A DNA stretch of 64,000 bases from the NCBI GenBank assembly GCA_964396895.1, contig CAYNGJ010000004.1:124001-188000 (forward strand), in the 5' to 3' direction. Origin of the DNA: UBA2334 sp964396895 (GTDB lineage: Bacteria > Pseudomonadota > Gammaproteobacteria > Burkholderiales > Burkholderiaceae_C). The position numbers were made by a program, and so were the translations under genes. Below are positions 43,260 through 53,079 of the stretch, piece after piece. The notes under the pieces are model-generated. The model saw nothing but the letters and a program-made list of their open reading frames with translations, was not told the DNA's origin and did no database searches. Each line of letters opens with the position of its first letter. Positions within the stretch are counted from its first letter, which is position 1.

Positions 43260-44435
43260 ATGCGGGCCGACACCACCTGCCTGATCGATTTCGCCGACCC
43301 CAGGGACGCCCAGGCACCCCGCTTGCGCCATGCCTTTGGCCCGCCCCGCCGCGAGTGGGTGGCGCAGCACCCGGCGCAGGTGCACGAGGTGTTGCAGGCC
43401 GCCCACCACGCGGCCCTGCAAGGCGCCTGGTGCGTGGGCCAGGTGCGCTACGAGGCGGCGGCGGCCTTCGACGCCGCCTTGCACACCCACCCTGCCGACG
43501 GACCGCTGGCCGTGTTCCAGGCGTTTGACGAGGCCAGACCCTGGCCCCTGGCGTTGGACGCCCTGGCCGACCAGGCCCCCAGGCCTGTCTGGGCGGACGG
43601 ATGTGACCGCGCTGCCTTTGGCGCAGCGCTGGCGCACATCCACCAGGCCATTGCCGACGGCGAGGTGTACCAGGTCAACTTCACCGCTGCGTTGCAGGCC
43701 ACACTGCCCGCTGCACAGCAGCAGGATGCCGTGGAGGCGGCGCAAGCCGACCGGGCCACCACCCTGGCGCTGTTCGCGGCGCTGCAACGCGCCCAACCCG
43801 GTGGCTATGCCGCCTGTCTGGACATGGGGGGCGAGCAGGTGCTGTCGGTGTCGCCTGAACTGTTTTTTGACTGGGACGGCCAGCGCCTGCTGACCCGGCC
43901 CATGAAGGGCACCGCCCCCCGTGGCGCCACGCCCGAGGCCGATGCCGCCCAGGCCCAGGCGCTGCGCGCATCGCCCAAAGAGCGGGCCGAGAACGTGATG
44001 ATCGTGGACCTGTTGCGCAACGACGTGTCGCGCGTGGCCCTGCCCCACAGCGTGCGCGTGCCCGCGCTGTTCGAGTTGCAGGCCTTGCCCAGCGTGTGGC
44101 AAATGACGTCGGACGTGCAGGCCCTGACCCGCCCTGGCACCACGCTGGCCGACGTGTTTGCCGCCCTGTTTCCCTGCGGTTCGGTCACGGGGGCGCCCAA
44201 GGTCAGGGCCATGCAACTCATCCGCACGCTGGAGCGCGGGCCGCGTGGGGTGTATTGCGGCGCGGTGGGGGTGCTGCAGCCCGGCGGGGCGGCCCGTTTC
44301 AACGTGCCCATCCGCACGGTGGTGCGTCGGGGTCAGGCGCTGCGCTGTGGCGTGGGCAGCGGCATCACCGCCGATGCGCTGGCCCGCGCCGAATGGGCTG
44401 AGTGGCGGCACAAACGCCGTTTTTTGCAGGAGTGA
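43260..44435 (+). CDS. pabB: Aminodeoxychorismate synthase component I
   Basis: 391 residues. It is a chorismate-binding enzyme of the folate branch. GEVYQVNFTAALQA, LSVSPELFFDWDG, LLTRPMKGTAPRG, KERAENVMIVDLLRNDVSRV and FPCGSVTGAPKVRAMQLI are the family motifs. It lacks the first N-terminal stretch seen in long TrpE-like members. It is followed 2 bp later by pabC, so the two enzymes for p-aminobenzoate are paired. Confidence 0.92.
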   Translation: MRADTTCLIDFADPRDAQAPRLRHAFGPPRREWVAQHPAQVHEVLQAAHHAALQGAWCVGQVRYEAAAAFDAALHTHPADGPLAVFQAFDEARPWPLALDALADQAPRPVWADGCDRAAFGAALAHIHQAIADGEVYQVNFTAALQATLPAAQQQDAVEAAQADRATTLALFAALQRAQPGGYAACLDMGGEQVLSVSPELFFDWDGQRLLTRPMKGTAPRGATPEADAAQAQALRASPKERAENVMIVDLLRNDVSRVALPHSVRVPALFELQALPSVWQMTSDVQALTRPGTTLADVFAALFPCGSVTGAPKVRAMQLIRTLERGPRGVYCGAVGVLQPGGAARFNVPIRTVVRRGQALRCGVGSGITADALARAEWAEWRHKRRFLQE

Positions 44436-44437
44436 AC

Positions 44438-45094
44438 ATGGTTTTTGATGCCGCTGGGCACACCGACCCGGTGGCCCGCTTTGACATTCTGGAGACGCTG
44501 GCGCTGGACGCGGGCACCTTGCGCCACCTGGACGATCACCTGGCCCGCATGGCCCGCAGCGCGGCCCACTTCGGCTACCGGTGGGACGGCGGGCGGGTGC
44601 GGGCGCACTTGCGGGCACTCGCCCAGAACCATGCCGACGGCCTGTGGCGGGTGCGTCTGGTGCTGGCGGCCGACGGCAGCGCGCGTGCCGAGGCCCACGC
44701 CATGGCCCCCACGGCCACGCCTGTGCGCCTGCAACTGGCCGACCGCCCCCTGCGGGAAGCCCACAGCGACGGTGTGCGCCACAAACTCACCCAGCGCGCC
44801 CACTACGACGCCTTCACGCCGACCCACCCAGCCGTCTTCGACACCCTGTTGTGGAACGAGGCGGGCGAAATCACCGAATGCACACGCGGCAACATCGCTG
44901 CCCTGGTGGATGGGCGCTGGGTGACCCCACCGCTGTCTTGCGGGCTGCTGGCCGGTGTGGGGCGGCAGGTGGCCTTGCGCGAAGGCCACTTGGCCGAGGC
45001 CGTGTTGCCGTTGGGCGATGTGCCCCAGGTGCAGGCCTGGGCGTTTGTGAACAGCCTGCGGGGCTGGCTGGACGCCGAACTGGTCAGACCTTGA
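44438..45094 (+). CDS. pabC: Aminotransferase class IV, aminodeoxychorismate lyase type
   Basis: 218 residues from ATG 44438. PLP fold type IV: HLDDHLARMARSAAHFGY at the N-terminus, the Lys in VRHKLTQRAHYDAF, WNEAGEITECTRGNIAALVD and PPLSCGLLAGVGRQVALREG. In related bacteria it is often fused to PabB, and the two genes here are only 2 bp apart. It releases pyruvate and p-aminobenzoate from aminodeoxychorismate. Confidence 0.85.
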   Translation: MVFDAAGHTDPVARFDILETLALDAGTLRHLDDHLARMARSAAHFGYRWDGGRVRAHLRALAQNHADGLWRVRLVLAADGSARAEAHAMAPTATPVRLQLADRPLREAHSDGVRHKLTQRAHYDAFTPTHPAVFDTLLWNEAGEITECTRGNIAALVDGRWVTPPLSCGLLAGVGRQVALREGHLAEAVLPLGDVPQVQAWAFVNSLRGWLDAELVRP

Positions 45095-45181
45095 CGGCGG
45101 CGCCACCGCAGCGCGACACCCCGCGCTTTCGTTGGTGTTGCGCCGCTGTCCCGTTGCGTGTGTTCGCAGCGGCGGCGGGTT

Positions 45182-45580
45182 TCAGGGCGCCGGATGGCCT
45201 TCGGCAGGCTGCACGGGCACTTGGTGGCGCAGCTCGGTCTGGCGGTTGTGCTCGTCCACAAACACCAGGTCGGGTTGGTGGGTGGGCACCTGGTCTTCAT
45301 GCACCTGGGCAAACGCGGCAATGATGATGAGGTCGCCTGCCGAGGCGCGCCGCGCCGCCGAGCCGTTGACCGAAATCATGCCGCTGCCGCGCTCGCCCTT
45401 GATGGCGTAGGTGATGAAGCGCTCGCCGTTGTTGATGTTCCAGATGTGGATCTGCTCGTTTTCGGCGATGTTGGCCGCGTCCAGCAGGTTTTCGTCAATG
45501 GCGCAGGAGCCCTCGTAGTGCAGCTCGCACTGGGTCACGGCCACGCGGTGGATTTTGGATTTGAGCAGGGTGCGGAACAT
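45182..45580 (-). CDS. panD: Aspartate 1-decarboxylase
   Basis: 132 residues. It makes beta-alanine for pantothenate. The pyruvoyl precursor site is Gly24-Ser25 in LHYEGSCAID, and KSKIHRVAVTQ, ERFITYAIKGERGSG and GDLIIIAAFAQV are present. It is a self-cleaving zymogen. Unlike the usual panC-panD pair, panD is 5 kb from panC here. Confidence 0.97.
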   Translation of the reverse strand: MFRTLLKSKIHRVAVTQCELHYEGSCAIDENLLDAANIAENEQIHIWNINNGERFITYAIKGERGSGMISVNGSAARRASAGDLIIIAAFAQVHEDQVPTHQPDLVFVDEHNRQTELRHQVPVQPAEGHPAP

Positions 45581-45711
45581 GGGGGTTCTCCGGCAAGGGG
45601 GTCATCGGTGGAGCTGCCTGGGCGTGTGCCCGATCAGCCCCTTTTGGGGCGGCGGATGGTAGCACCCCCCAGCGCGGCATTTGTATGCAATGGGGTGGGG
45701 CTTTCAGTGTG

Positions 45712-47286
45712 TCAGCCCGCCAGCGTGGGCCGGGGCCAGGGTGGGGCGGCCACGCGGGCCTGCTGCTGCCCGACGGCGGTGGCGGCCAGCAGCTCGGCCA
45801 CGGCGGCTTCGGGGTTGGGTGCGGCGGTGATGCCGCTGATCAGGGCCACGCCCGCTGCGCCGTGCGCGAAGGCGTCGGTCAGCCGCTGGGCGTTCATGCC
45901 CGCAATGCCCACCACCGGCAGCGGCAACAGTTGGCTCCAGTACGCCAGGTTGCCGTTGCCTTGGGGCAGCCAGGGCATGTCTTTGCTGGCCGTGGCGTGG
46001 ATGGGGCCGCAGGCCACGTAGCTGGGTTGCAGCGCCCAGGCGCGGCACATTTCCCACAGGCTGTGGGTGCTGATGCCCAGCCGCACCCCGGCGCGTGCCA
46101 GTGCGCCCAAGTCGGCGCTGGCCAGGTCTTCTTGGCCCAGGTGCACGCCATCGGCCCCTTCGGCCAGGGCCAGCGCCCAATGGTCGTTGATGAACAGCTG
46201 CGCCCCGGCGGCGCGGGCCGCTGCCACGCTGGCCCGCACCTGCTCGCGCAAGTCGGGCTGCAGCGGGTCTTTCACGCGCAGTTGCACGGTGCGCACCCCA
46301 GCGGCCAGCACACGCTGCACCCAGGCAGCGCTGTCCACCACGGCGTACAGGCCCAGGTTGGGCGAGGCCAGCGGGGCAAAAGCCTGCGCGGGGGAGTCGG
46401 CACTCAGCGGCCCCTGGCCGGGCAAACCCATGCGCGGCAGGTGGGCCAGTTGCTGGGCAAAACCGGGCGTGGGCTGCACCGGGCCTGCCCCCTGGCCTGC
46501 GGGGTAGCCGTGGGCAATGGCGTGGGCCGTGGCCATTTTGGCCAGCACCACGGCATCCACCGCCACATGGCCCAGCGCCAGCGCGGCGGCGGCGCTGCTG
46601 GCAAACACGCAGCCGCTGCCGTGGTGGTGGGGTGAGGCCACGCGCGGCGCGCTGAGCCAGCCGCTGGCGTGTGGGCTGTCCACATGGTCGTGGCTGTGGG
46701 CGGCGTTGGCGGTGTCACCGACTGCATCCCCGCCGGTGATGACCACGGCCTGTGCGCCCAGCGCACGCAGGGCGGCAGAAGCAGCTTCCACCTCGGCGGG
46801 GGTGTTCAGCGCGGGCCAGCCCAGCAGCGCGGCGGCCTCGGCGCGGTTGGGGGTGAGCAAGGTGGTGCGCGGCAGCAGCTCGGTGAGGTAGGCCTGGCGC
46901 AGCTCGCCGCTGGCCAGTGCGGCCCCGGTGGTGGCGCGCAGCACCGGGTCCACCACCACGGCCAGCGGGCCGTTCTGGCGCAGGCGGTCTATCCAGCGCA
47001 CCAGCACGCGCAGGTTCTCGGCGCTGCCCAGCAGGCCGGTTTTGAGTGCTGCCGGTGGCAGGTCGGCGGCCAGGGCGGCCAGTTGGGCGTCGAGCAGGTC
47101 GGGCGCGACCGCGTCCACCCGCGTGACGGCCGCCGAGTTCTGCGCGGTGATGGCCGCTACCGCGCTGCAAGCGTGCACCGGCCAGCAGGCCAGGGCCTTG
47201 AGGTCGGCCTGCAAGCCAGCGCCGCCACCGCTGTCAGACCCCGCCACGGTCCATACCACTTTTTTATGAGAAGAAACTTCAGGCAT
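45712..47286 (-). CDS. thiDE: Bifunctional HMP kinase/thiamine phosphate synthase (ThiD-ThiE fusion)
   Basis: 524 residues. Residues about 1-285 are ThiD (VAGSDSGGGAGLQADLKAL, DPVLRATTGAAL, LLTPNRAEAAALLG, HGSGCVFASSAAAALA). Residues about 310-505 are ThiE (LYAVVDSAAWVQRVLAAGVR, VQLRVKDP, LFINDHWALALAEGADGVHL, PVVGIAGMNAQR). The fusion thus phosphorylates HMP-P and couples it with the thiazole. It is the last gene of the thiC-O-S-G-DE series. The spacer to thiG carries a repeat copy. Confidence 0.95.
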   Translation of the reverse strand: MPEVSSHKKVVWTVAGSDSGGGAGLQADLKALACWPVHACSAVAAITAQNSAAVTRVDAVAPDLLDAQLAALAADLPPAALKTGLLGSAENLRVLVRWIDRLRQNGPLAVVVDPVLRATTGAALASGELRQAYLTELLPRTTLLTPNRAEAAALLGWPALNTPAEVEAASAALRALGAQAVVITGGDAVGDTANAAHSHDHVDSPHASGWLSAPRVASPHHHGSGCVFASSAAAALALGHVAVDAVVLAKMATAHAIAHGYPAGQGAGPVQPTPGFAQQLAHLPRMGLPGQGPLSADSPAQAFAPLASPNLGLYAVVDSAAWVQRVLAAGVRTVQLRVKDPLQPDLREQVRASVAAARAAGAQLFINDHWALALAEGADGVHLGQEDLASADLGALARAGVRLGISTHSLWEMCRAWALQPSYVACGPIHATASKDMPWLPQGNGNLAYWSQLLPLPVVGIAGMNAQRLTDAFAHGAAGVALISGITAAPNPEAAVAELLAATAVGQQQARVAAPPWPRPTLAG

Positions 47287-47330
47287 TTCAGTGGCCTATC
47301 GCTTTAGTTTATTGAATAGTTTGCTATATT
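47284..47330 (-). repeat. Dispersed short repeat, copy 4 (thiG-thiDE spacer)
   Basis: On the minus strand: TAGCA (47322-47326, complement), exactly 17 bases, then AAGCGATAG (47296-47304, complement), followed by GCCACTGAAATG. The rest of the spacer to 47400 is AT-rich and includes a further TAGCT that lacks the right half. Confidence 0.65.
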
Positions 47331-47515
47331 TAAATGTGATATTTGCTATGAAAATAAAGCAAAATCAGTCCTAAAAATATAGCTGTTGATAATTTGTAGG
47401 TGTGCCATAGACCGGCCATGCGGGGCCGTCAACGCCGGTGAGGCGGTGGCGAGACCGTGCGTTCCGCTGCAAAGCAATGGCAGTGGCGCAGCCAACGTGC
47501 CCCGACGGTACCGCA

Positions 47516-48316
47516 TCACAGCAGGAAGGGCCGCCCGGTGACTGGGGTGGTGGCTACCGCCATGTCTTGTCTGGCCATGATGCCCGCCGTCCAGGCGGTG
47601 CGCCCGGCCTCAATGCCCAGCTTGAAGGCGCGGGCCATGGCCACGGGGTTGTGCGCTTGGGCCACAGCGGAGTTGAGCAGCACGGCATCAAAGCCCAGCT
47701 CCATGGCCTGCACCGCGTGCGCGGGTGAGCCTATGCCCGCATCCACCACCAGCGTCACGCCGGGCAGACGCTCGCGCAGGGTGCGCAGCGCCCAGGGGTT
47801 GATGAGGCCCTGTCCCGAGCCAATGGGCGCGCCCCAGGGCATGAGGATGCGGCAGCCTGCGTCCAGCAGGCGCTGGCAGCTCACCAGGTCGTCGGTGCAG
47901 TAGGGGAAGACCTCGAAGCCGTCGGCCACCAGCTCAGTGGTCGCGGTCAGCAGCTCGAAGGGGTCGGGTTGCAGGGTGTGGTCGTCGCCCACCACTTCCA
48001 GCTTGATCCAGTTGGTGTCGAACAGCTCACGCGCCATGCGCGCCAGCGTCACGGCTTCGCGGGCGGTGCGGCAACCGGCGGTGTTGGGCAGCAGGTGGGC
48101 ACCGCTGTCGCGGATGAGGCGGTAAAAGTCGCCCGGCCCCTGGCCGCCAGCCAACTGGCGCTTCAGCCCCACGGTCACCACTTGCGCCCCGGCGGCGGCA
48201 ATGGCCTGTTGCAACACGGCGGGCGAGGGGTAGCCAGCGGTGCCCAGAAAAAAGCGGCTGTGCAGCGTCACGCCGCCCAGGGTCAGGTGGTCGGGTGTGG
48301 GGGTGTCGGTGAGCAT
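47516..48316 (-). CDS. thiG: Thiazole synthase
   Basis: 266 residues. It forms the thiazole phosphate with ThiS-thiocarboxylate, DXP and dehydroglycine. LGGVTLHSRFFLGTAGYPS starts the TIM barrel; the Schiff-base Lys is in NWIKLEVVGD, followed by MPWGAPIGSGQGL and VVDAGIGSPAHAVQAMELG. Dehydroglycine comes from ThiO. Confidence 0.97.
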   Translation of the reverse strand: MLTDTPTPDHLTLGGVTLHSRFFLGTAGYPSPAVLQQAIAAAGAQVVTVGLKRQLAGGQGPGDFYRLIRDSGAHLLPNTAGCRTAREAVTLARMARELFDTNWIKLEVVGDDHTLQPDPFELLTATTELVADGFEVFPYCTDDLVSCQRLLDAGCRILMPWGAPIGSGQGLINPWALRTLRERLPGVTLVVDAGIGSPAHAVQAMELGFDAVLLNSAVAQAHNPVAMARAFKLGIEAGRTAWTAGIMARQDMAVATTPVTGRPFLL

Positions 48317-48436
48317 GGTGGGTGGCTGGTGTGGCGCTGGGGAGGCGGATGGGGTTGGACGGCGCGGGTGGGCGTGGCGGATTTGAGGGCAGGTGCCGGG
48401 GCTGCGGGTGACGTGTGCGGGCAGCGTGTGGGCGTT

Positions 48437-48682
48437 TCAGCCGCCGGTGATGGGTTGAAAGGTGAACACGGCATCGCCTTCTCGCAGCAGGCACTGGGTG
48501 CGTTGACCTCTGGCCACAAACTCGCCGTTGACGGCGGTGGCCAGGGCTTGCGGGGGCGTGCCGAGCCGGTCAATCAGCCCGGCCAGGTCGGTGCCCGCAG
48601 GCACCTGCTGCGTCTGGCCGTTGACAGTGATGTTGACGTTGACCGCTTCGGCAACAGTCGGGGACATGGGCGTGGCGGTCAT
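48437..48682 (-). CDS. thiS: Sulfur carrier protein ThiS
   Basis: 81 residues ending in the required Gly-Gly (PITGG). VNVNITVNGQTQQVPAGTDL gives the beta-grasp start, and EGDAVFTFQPITGG the end. The N-terminal 14 residues are extra. Its start overlaps the thiO stop (ATGA). A 120 bp spacer to thiG holds nothing I recognise. Confidence 0.95.
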   Translation of the reverse strand: MTATPMSPTVAEAVNVNITVNGQTQQVPAGTDLAGLIDRLGTPPQALATAVNGEFVARGQRTQCLLREGDAVFTFQPITGG

Positions 48683-49794
48683 GCGGGCACCGCTTCGTCC
48701 ACGGTGTGCAGCGCCTGCGCCACCAGCGCCGGGGCAATCAGCCAGCCGTGGCGGAACAGGCCGTTGATGCGGGTCAGGCCGGGCTCGGTGTGGGTGCGCG
48801 GCAGGTTGTCGGGCAGGGCGGGGCGCAGGTTGGCCTCGCTGTGCACGATGCGCGCCTCCGACAGGCCGGGCAGCACGCTGTGCGCCGCGCTCAGCAGCTC
48901 CAGCGCACTGCGCACCGAGACGGGCGAGCGGTCTTCGCTCTCGATTTCGGTGGCACCCACCACCACCAGGTCGCCGGGGCGGGGCACCACATACACCCGC
49001 CAGCGCGGGTGCAGCAGCCGCACAGGGCGGTTGAGCACCACGCCCGGCGCGTGCAACCAGAACACCTCGCCGCGCACGCCGCGCACATCGCCCATGCTGG
49101 GCGTGTTGCCAGTGCTGCTGCCGTTAGCTGTGCCCACAGGCTGGCGTGCCCCGGTGCCGCGCACGTCGAACACCTGGTCGAAGTGCTCGGTGCCTTGCGC
49201 GGTGTGCACCCGGCCCGGGCTCAGGCCGGTGACCGGGGTGTTGCCCCGCCAGTCCACGCCGTGGTCCAGCGCGAACTGGCCCAGGGCGGTCATGGTTTGC
49301 ACGGTGTGCACCAGCCCCTCGTGGGGCAGCAGCCAGCCGTGGGCGGGGCCGTGCACGTCGGGCTCCAGCGTGCGCAGATCGGCCAGGCTCAGCGCCTGGG
49401 GCGCGTGGTCGGCCGGGGCCTTGTGGCGCAGCAGGTCCACCACGCGGCGGGCCGCGCCCTCGTCGCCCCGGTGGGCCAGCAGCAGGCTGCCCTGGCGCTG
49501 AAAGGCCACCGGCAGGCCTGCACCGGCCAGCGTGGCCACGATTTGCGGCCAGCGTTGCAGCGAGTCCAGCCCCAGGCGGAACACATCTTCATTGGCGCAC
49601 TCCAGTTCGGCGGTGGGGCTGAGCATGCCCGCCGCCGTCCAGGCAGCGGCGCGGGCCGGGTCGCCCGCCAGTGGCGCCTGCACCAGCGAAGGCGCAGGGT
49701 CGAACAGCGTGACCGCGTGGCCGCGCTGCAACAGTTCAAACGCCAGCAGCCGACCCAGCAGGCCAGCACCCGCGACAGCAATGCGTGTGCTCAT
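48679..49794 (-). CDS. thiO: Glycine oxidase ThiO
   Basis: 371 residues. It is a FAD-dependent amine oxidase producing dehydroglycine under aerobic conditions. The FAD-binding start is IAVAGAGLLGRLLAFELLQR; AAWTAAGMLSP, GLFRHGWLIAPALVAQAL and the DAO-type core follow. Its use instead of ThiH indicates oxygen-dependent thiamine synthesis. It starts 5 bp after thiC. Confidence 0.93.
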   Translation of the reverse strand: MSTRIAVAGAGLLGRLLAFELLQRGHAVTLFDPAPSLVQAPLAGDPARAAAWTAAGMLSPTAELECANEDVFRLGLDSLQRWPQIVATLAGAGLPVAFQRQGSLLLAHRGDEGAARRVVDLLRHKAPADHAPQALSLADLRTLEPDVHGPAHGWLLPHEGLVHTVQTMTALGQFALDHGVDWRGNTPVTGLSPGRVHTAQGTEHFDQVFDVRGTGARQPVGTANGSSTGNTPSMGDVRGVRGEVFWLHAPGVVLNRPVRLLHPRWRVYVVPRPGDLVVVGATEIESEDRSPVSVRSALELLSAAHSVLPGLSEARIVHSEANLRPALPDNLPRTHTEPGLTRINGLFRHGWLIAPALVAQALHTVDEAVPA

Positions 49795-49799
49795 GGCGA

Positions 49800-51731
<1,932 letters not shown>

Positions 51732-51838
51732 CGGGTCCATCCTGTTCGGTGTGGAAGGGTTCCACAGGTGCTCCGAAGGGAGGGGCCGGTCCGCACGCGA
51801 AACCCACGTCAACAACGGTGGGGGCGGCAGTGTCTGGC

Positions 51839-51935
51839 AGCTCTTCTTACGTCGGTACGAACCGATTCAAGTTCACGGGTTTGGGCCTGGCCATCTCAGC
51901 AACACCACCACCATTGGCAGGTTGCACCCCGGAGC
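51839..51935 (-). promoter_or_regulatory. TPP riboswitch (THI element) of the thiC operon
   Basis: Read on the minus strand: CCGGGGTGC at the 5' side, then GCTGAGAT, ACCCGTGAACTTGAATCGG, TCGTACCGACGTAAGAAGAGC. These are the conserved P3/P4/P5 parts of the TPP aptamer in the right order. It lies about 110 bases upstream of the thiC start and should shut the operon down when TPP is plentiful. Confidence 0.93.
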
Positions 51936-51967
51936 AAGGTGGATTGTAGGCGTGATTCGCAGCTCAA

Positions 51968-51997
51968 AATTCAGCCCAATGGAATGGGGCCTGTCAA
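51968..51997 (-). promoter_or_regulatory. Candidate sigma70 promoter for thiC
   Basis: On the minus strand TTGACA (51992-51997) and TGAATT (51968-51973) are separated by 18 bases. The start of transcription would fall near 51960, about 25 bases before the TPP aptamer. The -35 is a perfect match, the -10 only partial. Confidence 0.45.
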
Positions 51998-52028
51998 TGC
52001 GGCTGCCAAACGGCGGGCTTTGAAGGCA

Positions 52029-52913
52029 TCAGGGAAGACACGAGCGTGCAGCAACTGCTACTTGTTGCCGATGCTGTTCCATGGCCGTCTCGATGGCCCG
52101 GTTTCGAGCCGATTTTCCAATGGCGGCAAGTTGACTTTTCACGGACTCGGACGCCAGCAGACCGACCAGGTCTCTGGCCGCTTTCCAATGAACAGGGCGG
52201 ATGTAGATCTCTTCCCCAGGGTAATTTTTCCGATCTGCTTCCCATGCAATGGCCTCTTGCCATTGTTCGCGCCGCCACTTCGACAAGGTTGCGATGTGAG
52301 GCGCTTGGGTGTGGGTGAATTTGAAATTGCTGTTCCCTGTTTCTATGGCCCCGGCGTAGTGCCCCGTCGGGACTTGGACGGAGGCCGTCACCGCCACATA
52401 TTTTCCTTTGACAAGGGCGAGTCCCGTGCCCATGGCGGTGGCAGAGGAAGTGCCTGAAACGTAGCGCGTGCTGTTGATGCTTTTGAATTCAAAAGCATCC
52501 ATTGGAATTGAGATCTGGCTGATGACCTCATTGAACGCCGTGCGTTTCATGTCCCATCCAGACCAGCGGTCACCCGTGGTGCGCGGGACGGGGATTTTTT
52601 GCAGGCAGGCCATGAATCTGGATCGCCAATCGCTGCGCGTTTGGAGGATGACATGCTGCGTGGCGAAGTCCAACACAACAGAAAAGAACGCAGACTCAAA
52701 AGAGATGAGTTCCTTCGGCTCAGTGTTCTCAGCGGTCAGCTTGTCTGTTTCTCGGGTGATGCGGCTGCCGCCAGAATGGATTTGCGGGTCCTGCGCCAGC
52801 AACCAGAGGGGAACCAGACCCATGCCCAAAAACACCAGTGACGCCAGGATCGACCACTGAAAGCACAGCGCGCCGATCGCCAGGAAGGAAATCGTCCAAA
52901 TGAAAATTCGCAT
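52029..52913 (-). CDS. Orphan membrane protein, lower GC than neighbours
   Basis: 294 residues from the ATG at 52913. The N-terminus MRIFIWTISFLAIGALCFQW and the following SILASLVFLGMGLVPLWLLA are two transmembrane helices. The rest is soluble, with WRREQWQEAIAWEADRKNYP and a C-terminal alpha-helical, Gln/Ala-rich stretch. I recognise no family. Its base composition is visibly lower in GC than thiC and nadB on either side, and it interrupts the cofactor genes, which suggests acquisition. It is preceded by no obvious partner gene. Confidence 0.65.
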   Translation of the reverse strand: MRIFIWTISFLAIGALCFQWSILASLVFLGMGLVPLWLLAQDPQIHSGGSRITRETDKLTAENTEPKELISFESAFFSVVLDFATQHVILQTRSDWRSRFMACLQKIPVPRTTGDRWSGWDMKRTAFNEVISQISIPMDAFEFKSINSTRYVSGTSSATAMGTGLALVKGKYVAVTASVQVPTGHYAGAIETGNSNFKFTHTQAPHIATLSKWRREQWQEAIAWEADRKNYPGEEIYIRPVHWKAARDLVGLLASESVKSQLAAIGKSARNRAIETAMEQHRQQVAVAARSCLP

Positions 52914-53079
52914 GGTGGTTGGGGTCTCGTTTTTTTGACTTCGGAAGTTCACGCAAACAGGACCAAGCTAAGCCATGTCTGAAGGGCTGTGCCACCCAAC
53001 CACGCCGAATACTTCGATGGCCTGTATCGGGTGCTGCGCCACGGTTGAATTGAACCATTGGGCAAAGCACGCCGTCTGG

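Noticed and set aside
42072..44618. 848-residue minus-strand open frame over nadA and pabB
   Set aside because: Antisense to conserved genes with no recognisable motif.
45636..45650. AGCCCCTTTTGGGGC hairpin between thiDE and panD as a terminator
   Set aside because: Stem of four to five pairs and no T-run on either strand.
47380..47410. Possible seventh repeat copy in the thiG-thiDE spacer
   Set aside because: TAGCT is present but 17 bases later the sequence is GTGCCATAG, not AAGCGCTG-like; treated as at most a decayed half.
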